Shown here one piece after another: positions 1-6,755 of a stretch of 64,000 nt of DNA. The stretch is taken from the NCBI GenBank assembly GCA_902479075.1, contig CABSNK010000014.1, positions 4,550 to 68,549 of the forward strand, in the 5' to 3' direction. The number at the start of each line of letters is the position of its first letter. Within the stretch, counting starts at the first letter, position 1. The stretch is from an uncultured Collinsella sp. (GTDB taxonomy: Bacteria; Actinomycetota; Coriobacteriia; Coriobacteriales; Coriobacteriaceae). Under the pieces are notes generated by a model. That model saw only the letters and a list, made by a program, of their open reading frames with translations. It was not told where the DNA came from and ran no database searches. A program made the translations under genes and the position numbers.

Positions 1-678
1 GAAGGTGTAGCCGGTGCCGGCGACCGCGGCGGCGGTGGAAATGGCCGAAAGGTCGCCCGGCTGGATGGGCATGGATTTAAACGTGATGACGAAGAACTCG
101 GCAATGCCCAGGACAAAGAGGGCAAAGGCCAAGACCGCAGGAGCTGCGCCGTGGCGCTGGAACAGGAAGAACAAGCCAGTCATGAGCGTGGTGATGATGG
201 CCCACTCGAGCAGGATGCACAGGGGGTAAACCCAGGTAAAGTCGTGGTTGGACGAGACCTCCATGCCAAGCAGCGCAAAGACGCCGGCGAGCAGCAGGCA
301 CAAGACGGCGGCGACGAGCGGTTTGCCCACAAAGGCGCCGCGCAGGCGGGCGAGCTTGCCGGTGGGGGCGGGGGCGTCGGGCTCGGTGAATGCAAAGACG
401 CGCGGGGCGATACGGTCGCGGGCGATGCTGGCCCAAGCGCATCCGGTGAGAATGGCGTTGGTCAGGATGAGCATCACGAAGGCGAGCGGCTCGTTTTGGG
501 CGACGAGACCAATAGCGCCCCAAATGGTCAAAAAGAGCTGGAATAGGCCGAAGGCGACGCTCCACCCAAGAGCGCTTTTGGCAACGGTGCCCGACTGAGC
601 GCGAATGGCCTTGGCCTCGCGCAAAACAAGGTAGACGGTCGCCGCAAGACCGACGAGCGAGATGGCGGCAGCGAACAT
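1..678 (-). CDS. LTA synthase-family membrane protein, N-terminal part (cut by window edge)
   Basis: The minus strand is open from an ATG at 678 to the left edge (226 codons, no stop). The start has a GAGGAG ribosome site about 8 bases upstream. The visible part holds about five hydrophobic segments separated by short charged loops, and ends with a segment reading FKSMPIQPGDLSAIST, which resembles the end of the membrane domain of LTA synthase/phosphoglycerol transferase-like proteins, just before the extracellular sulfatase-like catalytic domain. That catalytic domain would lie outside the window, so the enzymatic role is inferred. It would act at the cell surface on glycerol-phosphate polymers or related envelope glycans. 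It is divergent from the nitroreductase gene. Another multi-pass membrane protein is possible. Confidence 0.6.
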   Translation of the reverse strand, partial: MFAAAISLVGLAATVYLVLREAKAIRAQSGTVAKSALGWSVAFGLFQLFLTIWGAIGLVAQNEPLAFVMLILTNAILTGCAWASIARDRIAPRVFAFTEPDAPAPTGKLARLRGAFVGKPLVAAVLCLLLAGVFALLGMEVSSNHDFTWVYPLCILLEWAIITTLMTGLFFLFQRHGAAPAVLAFALFVLGIAEFFVITFKSMPIQPGDLSAISTAAAVAGTGYTF

Positions 679-891
679 GCTGAGACTCCTCACAAACTAA
701 AACCTACGAAAGCGGGGGTTTACCCGATTGTTACCAAGATATGCGCCGCAATTGGTGGCTACGCACAACAACCAGCCATATTAACGCGCACGTGTGGCAG
801 TGTGGCGCAATGTAGTGGCGACCTGCGCGATAATGGACGGGAATTACACGGAAACGTAAAGGCTTCTTAAAGAATTAGCGAGGATGAGGCG

Positions 892-1761
892 ATGAACGAG
901 CGGGTTTGTATGACGAGTGCGGGCGACGTGGGCGCTGGCATGGACGCGGGCGGCTATCCGGTCGAGACTACGGGCAATGCAGTGCTGGACACTTTGGAGC
1001 ATCGCTCGTCTACGCGTGCCTTCGCGCGTGATGATGACGACCGTCCCGTGGCGGTGACCGACGAGCAGCGTGCGGCGATTCTGCATGCGGCGAGTCGCGC
1101 GCCGTCGGCGGGCGCCATGATGATGTATTCCATCGTAAGCATTCGCGAGCAGGCTACGCTCGACCGCCTGGCCGACCTGTGCGACCACCAGCCCATGATC
1201 GCCAAGGCGCCTTGGGCACTAATATTTGTGGTCGACTATGCCAAGTGGATCGATCTGTTTGAGCATGTGGGTTGCTTTGAGCCCGAGTTTGTAGAGCGTA
1301 CGGGCAAGGCGCCCCGTCGTGCACCGGGTCTGGGCGACTTTGCCATCGCGGCGCAGGATGCCGTGATCGCCGCCCAAAACGCCGTGGTTGCCGCCGAGGC
1401 TCTGGGCCTGGGGAGCTGCTACATCGGCGATATCGTCGAGAACGCCGAGGAAGTTGCCGCGCTGCTGGACTTGCCGCCCTATACCATGCCGCTGTCGATG
1501 CTCATCATCGGCACGCCCCGTAAGGAGCGCCCGGCGATCGCGCACCCCGTGGTGAACCTGGTGCACGAGGAGCGCTACTGCCGTGCGGATGCCGCGACCA
1601 TGGATGCGCAGGTGGCCGAGATGGATGCGATGTTTCGCCCGCATGCCCGCGAGGTGGGCGAGCGCGTGGTGGATATCTACGCCCGCAAACACACCAGTCC
1701 CTTTATGGCCGAGATGAGCCGCTCCATGGAGTGGTGGTTCAAAAACTGGCTCGGAAAATGA
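892..1761 (+). CDS. Nitroreductase-family flavoprotein
   Basis: A 289-residue protein with the FMN-binding nitroreductase fold. The N-terminal third has the family pattern HRSSTRAF followed by AASRAPSAGAMMM (flavin phosphate site), and the middle has AAQNAVVAAEALGLGSCYIGDI, the usual GLGS-x-IG segment before a PLSMLIIGTP strand. Such enzymes reduce nitro groups, quinones or flavins using NAD(P)H in the cytoplasm; the substrate cannot be told. The start follows a GAGGATGAGG ribosome site. The C-terminal 70 residues beyond the core are longer than in minimal members. The gene stands alone and ends in a palindromic repeat that may serve as its terminator. Confidence 0.85.
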   Translation: MNERVCMTSAGDVGAGMDAGGYPVETTGNAVLDTLEHRSSTRAFARDDDDRPVAVTDEQRAAILHAASRAPSAGAMMMYSIVSIREQATLDRLADLCDHQPMIAKAPWALIFVVDYAKWIDLFEHVGCFEPEFVERTGKAPRRAPGLGDFAIAAQDAVIAAQNAVVAAEALGLGSCYIGDIVENAEEVAALLDLPPYTMPLSMLIIGTPRKERPAIAHPVVNLVHEERYCRADAATMDAQVAEMDAMFRPHAREVGERVVDIYARKHTSPFMAEMSRSMEWWFKNWLGK

Positions 1762-1763
1762 CG

Positions 1764-1796
1764 AATGTGACAAGGGGACAGTCCTTTTGTCACATT
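1764..1796. repeat. Family A palindromic repeat, copy 1
   Basis: A 33-base near-perfect palindrome with arms AATGTGACAA / TTGTCACATT around a core reading GGGGACAGTCC. It lies directly 3' of the nitroreductase gene. Five more full copies occur at 4251, 15135, 24801, 29739 and 35758, and two half copies near 26346 and 30786. Likely forms a hairpin in RNA and may end transcription. Confidence 0.85.
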
Positions 1797-1878
1797 TCAT
1801 ATCGCCGCGGTAGCCTAAAGACTGTATAAATCTTTATCTAGCTGGGAAAACAGTGCATTAAAACATGGGCCGATTACC

Positions 1879-1884
1879 TATAAT
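1879..1884 (+). promoter_or_regulatory. Probable -10 box of kup
   Basis: A perfect TATAAT lies 36 bases before the kup start codon. The -35 match is weak (TGCATT at 1854-1859, 19-base spacing), so only the -10 element is well supported. Confidence 0.4.
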
Positions 1885-1919
1885 CCCTTCGAACATTAAA
1901 GTTGGGAGGAAACCGGCTT

Positions 1920-3947
1920 ATGGAACAAAAGGCCAAGGAGGCAGCCTCGCACGCTGCGATTCCTGTGAGCATCTCGGCGATGCTCGTCACGCTGGGCGTG
2001 GTGTATGGCGATATCGGCACCAGCCCCATGTATGTAACCAAGGCGCTCGTCGCCGGCAACGGCGGCATCGGAAGCGTCACGGAGGAGTTCGTGCTCGGCG
2101 CGCTCTCCCTTGTCGTGTGGACGGTCACGCTGCTGACCACCATCAAGTATGTGCTCATCTCGCTGCGCGCCGATAACCATGGTGAGGGCGGCATCTTTGC
2201 CCTGTACAGCCTGGTCAAGCGCTGCGGAAAGTGGCTTATTATCCCTGCCATGCTGGGTGGCGCCGCGCTGCTCGCCGACGGCATCCTCACGCCTGCCGTT
2301 ACCGTGACTACGGCCATCGAGGGCCTGCGCACCATCCCGGCGGTCCATGCCGTGCTGGGCGATGACCAGGGCCGCGTCGTCGCCATTACGCTCGCCATCA
2401 TCATCGTGCTCTTCTTGGTACAGCGCATCGGTACGGCCAAGATCGGTCACGCCTTTGGCCCCATCATGACGCTGTGGTTCCTGTTCCTGGGCGGCACGGG
2501 TCTGTTCTTTGTCTTCCAGCATCCCGCCGTGCTGCTGTGCCTCAACCCGCTGCGCGGCATCGCCTTTTTGCTGAGCCCCAACAACCACGCGGGCATCATG
2601 ATTCTGGGCAGCTGCTTCCTCGCCACCACCGGTGCCGAGGCGCTCTACTCCGACATGGGCCACGTTGGCCGCGGCAACATTTATGCCACCTGGCCGTTCG
2701 TTAAGTGCTGCCTGCTGCTTTCCTATATGGGCCAGGGCGCTTGGCTTATGAACAACGCTGCCAACCCCGAGCTCATGGGCATTGCCGACCTCAACCCCTT
2801 CTACCAGATGCTCACCCCGGGCCTGCGTCCCTTTGCCGTCGGCCTTTCCACCGTCGCGGCCATCATTGCCTCGCAGGCGCTCATTACCGGCGCATTCTCG
2901 CTGGTGTCCGAGGCCAGCCGCCTGGACCTCATGCCGCACATGCAGGTTTTCTATCCTGCCGAGACCAAGGGCCAGCTCTATATTCCCATGGTCAATAACG
3001 TCATGCTTGTGGGCTGCGTCATCGTGGTGCTGCTGTTCCAGAACTCGGCGCATATGGAAGCCGCGTATGGCCTTGCCATTACGCTGACTATGATGTGCAC
3101 CACGCTGCTGCTCTTCTTCTACCTGCACGAGGAGCGCAAGCTCAAGGTTGCTCCGTGGATTTTCGCGGCCTTCTTCCTTTTGCTCGAGGGCTTCTTCTTC
3201 GTGAGTTCGCTCACCAAGTTCTTCCACGGCGGCTACTTCACCATCCTCATGGCTGCACTCATCATGGGCATTATGGTGTGCTGGTACAACGGCACGGCGG
3301 TCGAGCAGCGCCAGTTTACGCTGCTGCCGCTGCGCAGCTACCTGCCACAGCTCAAGCGCCTGCGTGACGATGACCGTTACGAGCGCATGAGCGACAACGT
3401 CGTGTACCTGACCAAGGACACCCATACCGACTACATCGACCGCGATATCGTCTATTCGATCTTGGACAAGCATCCCAAGCGCGCCCGCGCCTGGTGGTTT
3501 GTGAATGTCGAGACCATGGACGAACCGCACACCTTTGCCTATTCGGTCGAGACGTTCGGCACCGACTACGTGTTCCGTGTGCATCTGTACCTGGGCTACA
3601 AGATCAACCAGCGCGTCAATGCCTACCTGCGTCAGGTCGTTCAGGACCTGGCTGCCACCGGCGAGCTGCCGCCGCAGACGCATGACTACTCGGTCTACAA
3701 GGATCCGGGTAACATCGGCACGTTCAAGTTCGTCCTGATCCGTAAGCTTCTGGCGCCCGAAAGCGATGTGGAGCCGAGCGAGCGTACGGCCATCACGCTC
3801 AAGTACATCATCCGCCGTGCCGCCGGCACGCCTGCACGCTGGTACGGCCTGGAGAACTCCAACGTGAGCTTTGAGTACGTGCCGCTGTTCACCAAGTTCA
3901 AGGCCGTGAATAAGATGCAGCGCCTGGCCCCCAACGAGCGGCCGTAG
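1920..3947 (+). CDS. kup: Kup-type potassium uptake transporter
   Basis: A 675-residue KUP/HAK/KT-family K+ transporter of the cytoplasmic membrane, driven by proton symport. The family signature YGDIGTSPMY is at residues 29-38, followed by the DNHGEGGIFALY loop; about 12 membrane helices cover the first 430 residues, and the hydrophilic C-terminal third contains the usual soluble domain (FVNVETMDEPHTFAY region). The ATG at 1920 is chosen because GGGAGGA sits 9 bases upstream; a TTG 18 bases earlier overlaps that site. Length is typical for the family. It is followed by a tiny membrane protein and a KdpD/KdpE-like sensor pair, so K+ or osmotic signals may link these genes. Confidence 0.93.
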   Translation: MEQKAKEAASHAAIPVSISAMLVTLGVVYGDIGTSPMYVTKALVAGNGGIGSVTEEFVLGALSLVVWTVTLLTTIKYVLISLRADNHGEGGIFALYSLVKRCGKWLIIPAMLGGAALLADGILTPAVTVTTAIEGLRTIPAVHAVLGDDQGRVVAITLAIIIVLFLVQRIGTAKIGHAFGPIMTLWFLFLGGTGLFFVFQHPAVLLCLNPLRGIAFLLSPNNHAGIMILGSCFLATTGAEALYSDMGHVGRGNIYATWPFVKCCLLLSYMGQGAWLMNNAANPELMGIADLNPFYQMLTPGLRPFAVGLSTVAAIIASQALITGAFSLVSEASRLDLMPHMQVFYPAETKGQLYIPMVNNVMLVGCVIVVLLFQNSAHMEAAYGLAITLTMMCTTLLLFFYLHEERKLKVAPWIFAAFFLLLEGFFFVSSLTKFFHGGYFTILMAALIMGIMVCWYNGTAVEQRQFTLLPLRSYLPQLKRLRDDDRYERMSDNVVYLTKDTHTDYIDRDIVYSILDKHPKRARAWWFVNVETMDEPHTFAYSVETFGTDYVFRVHLYLGYKINQRVNAYLRQVVQDLAATGELPPQTHDYSVYKDPGNIGTFKFVLIRKLLAPESDVEPSERTAITLKYIIRRAAGTPARWYGLENSNVSFEYVPLFTKFKAVNKMQRLAPNERP

Positions 3948-4008
3948 GCGCCGACAGGCTGCATGGAGTTGGTTTTCGATGGACAAGATTGAGGCCGGGG
4001 AGGCAAAC

Positions 4009-4203
4009 ATGGATACAAAGGCGCTCGATGGCCGCGAGGCGGTGGTCGAAATGGTGCGTGAGGCGCGCGCCGACGCCGCCGAAGATCGGTTCCTTACGAA
4101 CCGTGCCAACATGGACATGGCCGACCGCGTGATCTCGATCGTGGCACTGGTATTTGGAGTGGTGTGCGTGTGTGCCCTGCTCGCGCACGTGCTGTTTGTC
4201 TAG
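4009..4203 (+). CDS. Small single-span membrane protein of unknown function
   Basis: A 64-residue protein with a charged N-terminal half (about 35 residues) and one membrane helix near the C-terminus (ISIVALVFGVVCVCALLAHVLFV). The ATG at 4009 is preferred to one at 3979 because GGGGAGG precedes it by about 8 bases. It lies 61 bases behind kup and before the sensor kinase. No family was recognised; a regulatory micro-subunit of Kup is possible from position alone. Confidence 0.6.
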   Translation: MDTKALDGREAVVEMVREARADAAEDRFLTNRANMDMADRVISIVALVFGVVCVCALLAHVLFV

Positions 4204-4250
4204 CGGCTGCCGGTCGTAGAAGGCTTTACACTTAGAACCACCACGAGGGA

Positions 4251-4295
4251 AAACCACCACAAAGGTGCCTGTCCCTTTGTGGTGGTTTTTGTTTT
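4251..4295 (+). repeat. Family A palindromic repeat, copy 2, with terminator-like T-run
   Basis: Arms AAACCACCACAAAGG / CCTTTGTGGTGGTTT enclose TGCCTGT. The core ACAAAGG...CCTTTGT matches the other family A copies, while the outer arms changed together (GTG to CACC), keeping the stem. Followed by TTTTTGTTTTT, so it can act as a Rho-independent terminator of the kup transcript. Confidence 0.75.
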
Positions 4296-4316
4296 TGAGA
4301 GAGGGGCGGGTCGCTG

Positions 4317-5942
4317 ATGGACGTCCGTACGGACGGCGATATTGCCGATAGCTTTTGGTGGCGGCGCACAACGCTGACGCGCCGCACTCCTCTGTATGAC
4401 GCCTGCGTATCGGCGGGGCTGCTGGTCGCGGCGACGATTGTGGGCGCGCTGCTCGACCATCCGGGTCTCGCGCCGAGCATCATGATCGTCTATGTGTTCG
4501 CCGTTCAGCTGTGCGCATTCTTTACCTGGAGTCGCCCGTATTGCTTGCTGAGCTCGGCTGCTGCCGTGGCGCTCTACAACTTCTTGTTTGTCGACCCGCG
4601 CTACTCGCTGTCGCTTATCGACCGCGGCTATCCCGGCATGTTCTTCATCATGTTTGTGGTCTCGCTTGTGTCGAGCTCGATTGCGTTGGCCCTGCGCCGC
4701 GCCTTGGCACAAGCTGCCGCCAGCGACCGTCGCACGCATATGGTGCTCGAGACCAACCGCATGCTGCAACGGTGCGCCGATCAGCAGCAGATTGTCCATG
4801 CCATGGCAACGCAGCTGGCGCGTCTTTCGGGCTGTCCGGTCGTGTGGTACAGCGCCGACGCCGACGATGATGACCTGCTGCCGCGTGCGACGTACACAGC
4901 TGTGGGCGATGCGGCACCGGTGCACGAACTGGCGCCGCAGATGCCGCCGCGGCTCTCGGCGTCCGCCTATGTGGGAACGCCACTCGATGCCACCTATGGC
5001 GGCTCGGCGTTCTACGGCATATACCTGACGGTTCGCACAGGCGACGGCTTCGCGCGCTCGGGCGACCCCGCCTCGGTGGTGGGCGTGCTGGCTATCGTTG
5101 CCGAGCCCGACGTGCTGACGCATGAGGAGCGGACACTTGCCGATGCCATCGTGAGCGAAGGCGAGCTGGCGCTCGATCGCGCCCGCGCCATGGAGGCCCG
5201 CGAGGAGGCGGCGGTGCTTGCCAAAAACGAACAGCTGCGCGCCAACCTGCTGCGCTCCATCTCGCACGACCTGCGCACGCCGCTCACCAGTATTTCGGGC
5301 AATGCCGACGTGCTGCTCGACCAGGGCTCGACCGGCACCGCGGTGCTCGATGCCCAGACGCGCCGCGGCCTGCTTCTATCCATTCGCTCGGATGCGCTGT
5401 GGCTCAACGCCACCGTCGAGAATCTGCTCGCCATCACCAAGCTCGAGGGTGGCGGTATGTGCCTGTCGACCACGCTCGAGCTCATGGACGATATCGTCGA
5501 GGAGGCGCTGCGCCACGTGAACCCTGCCGTGCGCGAGCACGACCTTAAGGTGGTGGCGTGCGATGAGCCGGCGCTCGTCAACGTCGATGCGCGCCTGATG
5601 GTGCAGCTGGTGGTCAATCTGGTGAACAACGCCATCACCTATACGCCCGCGGGCTCGCATATCATGATTTCGATTAGCGTCGACGATGGACGCGTGGCGT
5701 GCTCGGTGGCCGATGATGGTCCGGGCATCGCACCCGAGGATCGCGAGCGGATCTTCGAGTCGTTCTATACCGCCAACCATGGTCTGGCCGACAGCCACCG
5801 CAGCGTTGGCCTGGGTCTTTCGCTCTGCCGTTCCATTGCGTTGGCACATGGCGGTAGCATAGAGGTTGCCGCGGCGGACCCGCACGGTTCGGTCTTTACG
5901 ATTGAACTTCCCGCCGCCGACGTTTCGTTTGATAAGGAGTAG
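4317..5942 (+). CDS. KdpD-like sensor histidine kinase without the N-terminal Kdp/Usp domains
   Basis: A 541-residue membrane histidine kinase. Residues about 28-130 form a four-helix DUF4118-type membrane region like that of KdpD; then a GAF-like stretch; then the kinase core: H-box SISHDLRTPL with the phospho-acceptor His317, N-box NLVNNAITYTP, G1 DDGPGIAPEDRERIFE and G2 GLGLSLCRSIALAHGG. It lacks the roughly 400-residue N-terminal KdpD/Usp part of classic KdpD. The start has a GAGGGGCGGG site. It overlaps in mRNA with the response regulator (4-base gap). It probably phosphorylates that regulator; the K+ signal is inferred from the kup neighbour, and no kdpFABC is in the window. Confidence 0.88.
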   Translation: MDVRTDGDIADSFWWRRTTLTRRTPLYDACVSAGLLVAATIVGALLDHPGLAPSIMIVYVFAVQLCAFFTWSRPYCLLSSAAAVALYNFLFVDPRYSLSLIDRGYPGMFFIMFVVSLVSSSIALALRRALAQAAASDRRTHMVLETNRMLQRCADQQQIVHAMATQLARLSGCPVVWYSADADDDDLLPRATYTAVGDAAPVHELAPQMPPRLSASAYVGTPLDATYGGSAFYGIYLTVRTGDGFARSGDPASVVGVLAIVAEPDVLTHEERTLADAIVSEGELALDRARAMEAREEAAVLAKNEQLRANLLRSISHDLRTPLTSISGNADVLLDQGSTGTAVLDAQTRRGLLLSIRSDALWLNATVENLLAITKLEGGGMCLSTTLELMDDIVEEALRHVNPAVREHDLKVVACDEPALVNVDARLMVQLVVNLVNNAITYTPAGSHIMISISVDDGRVACSVADDGPGIAPEDRERIFESFYTANHGLADSHRSVGLGLSLCRSIALAHGGSIEVAAADPHGSVFTIELPAADVSFDKE

Positions 5943-5946
5943 CGCT

Positions 5947-6660
5947 GTGCCGAACTCTGCCGTAAAACCGCTCATCTTGGTCGTTGAGGACGACCCCGCC
6001 GTTCGCAATCTTATCGTTGCCGCGCTCGAGGCGCACGGCTTGCGCCATATGGCTGTGGAGACCGCCCATGCCGCCATCGCCGCCGCCTCATCGCAGGCAC
6101 CGAGCATCGTGCTGCTCGATCTGGGCCTGCCCGATATGGACGGCGTCAAGGTGGTGGAGTCGGTGCGCGCATGGTCGGGCATGCCGATCATCGTGGTCTC
6201 GGCGCGCAGCGAAGATGCGGACAAAATCCGCGCGCTCGATGCCGGTGCCGACGACTATCTGACCAAGCCGTTTTCGGTCGAGGAACTGCTCGCGCGCATT
6301 CGCACGACGCTCAGGCGCCTTTCGTATGCGCAAACGGGCGGCGTTGTCTCCGAGGGCTCGTTCGATACCGGTGAGCTGCATATCGATTTTGATGCCGGCA
6401 TTGCCACGATGGATGGCGAGGAGTTGCACCTGACGCCGATTGAGTACAAGCTCCTGTGCCTGCTGGCGCATAACGCCGACAAGGTACTGACGCACCAGTT
6501 TATCCTGCACGAGATTTGGGGCACGGCAACTAAGAGTGACCTGGCAAGCCTGCGCGTCTTTATGGGTACGCTGCGTAAGAAGATCGAGTCCGACCCCGCG
6601 CATCCGCGCTATATCCAGACGCACGTGGGTATCGGCTATCGCCTGGTCACCCAAGGGTAG
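5947..6660 (+). CDS. OmpR/KdpE-family response regulator
   Basis: A 237-residue response regulator. Receiver domain at residues 8-120 with the acidic pair EDD, phospho-acceptor Asp58 in VLLDLGLPD, the conserved Ser/Thr-Lys positions (VVSARS, LTKPF), then a winged-helix DNA-binding domain (LTPIEYKLLCLLAHNADKV ... LRVFMGTLRKKIE). The GTG at 5947 is chosen because AAGGAG lies just upstream and overlaps the end of the kinase gene; this removes 27 codons that belong to the kinase region. Forms a two-component pair with the upstream kinase and may control kup or other ion-transport genes. Confidence 0.9.
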   Translation: MPNSAVKPLILVVEDDPAVRNLIVAALEAHGLRHMAVETAHAAIAAASSQAPSIVLLDLGLPDMDGVKVVESVRAWSGMPIIVVSARSEDADKIRALDAGADDYLTKPFSVEELLARIRTTLRRLSYAQTGGVVSEGSFDTGELHIDFDAGIATMDGEELHLTPIEYKLLCLLAHNADKVLTHQFILHEIWGTATKSDLASLRVFMGTLRKKIESDPAHPRYIQTHVGIGYRLVTQG

Positions 6661-6685
6661 GATGACGTCCGCCATCCTACTATGA

Positions 6686-6750
6686 GTTGCGGTGAAATAG
6701 TTCTTGTTTGGGCCTTTGCCAGGCATTTTTAGGAACTATTCCACCGCAAC
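6686..6750. repeat. Family E inverted repeat, copy 1
   Basis: Arms GTTGCGGTGAAATAGTTC (6686) and GAACTATTCCACCGCAAC (to 6750) pair with one mismatch around a 27-base loop. It sits between the convergent response-regulator and rlmKL genes and could terminate both. A second copy is at 35691-35753. Confidence 0.8.
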
Positions 6751-6755
6751 TTTGT

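Noticed and set aside
1896..4118. A 740-codon minus-strand open frame over kup
   Set aside because: Shadow of kup: low-complexity His/Arg/Gln-rich product with no motifs.
4317..6660. Naming the two-component genes kdpD and kdpE
   Set aside because: The kinase lacks the KdpD N-terminal half and no kdpFABC is in the window, so only similarity is claimed.
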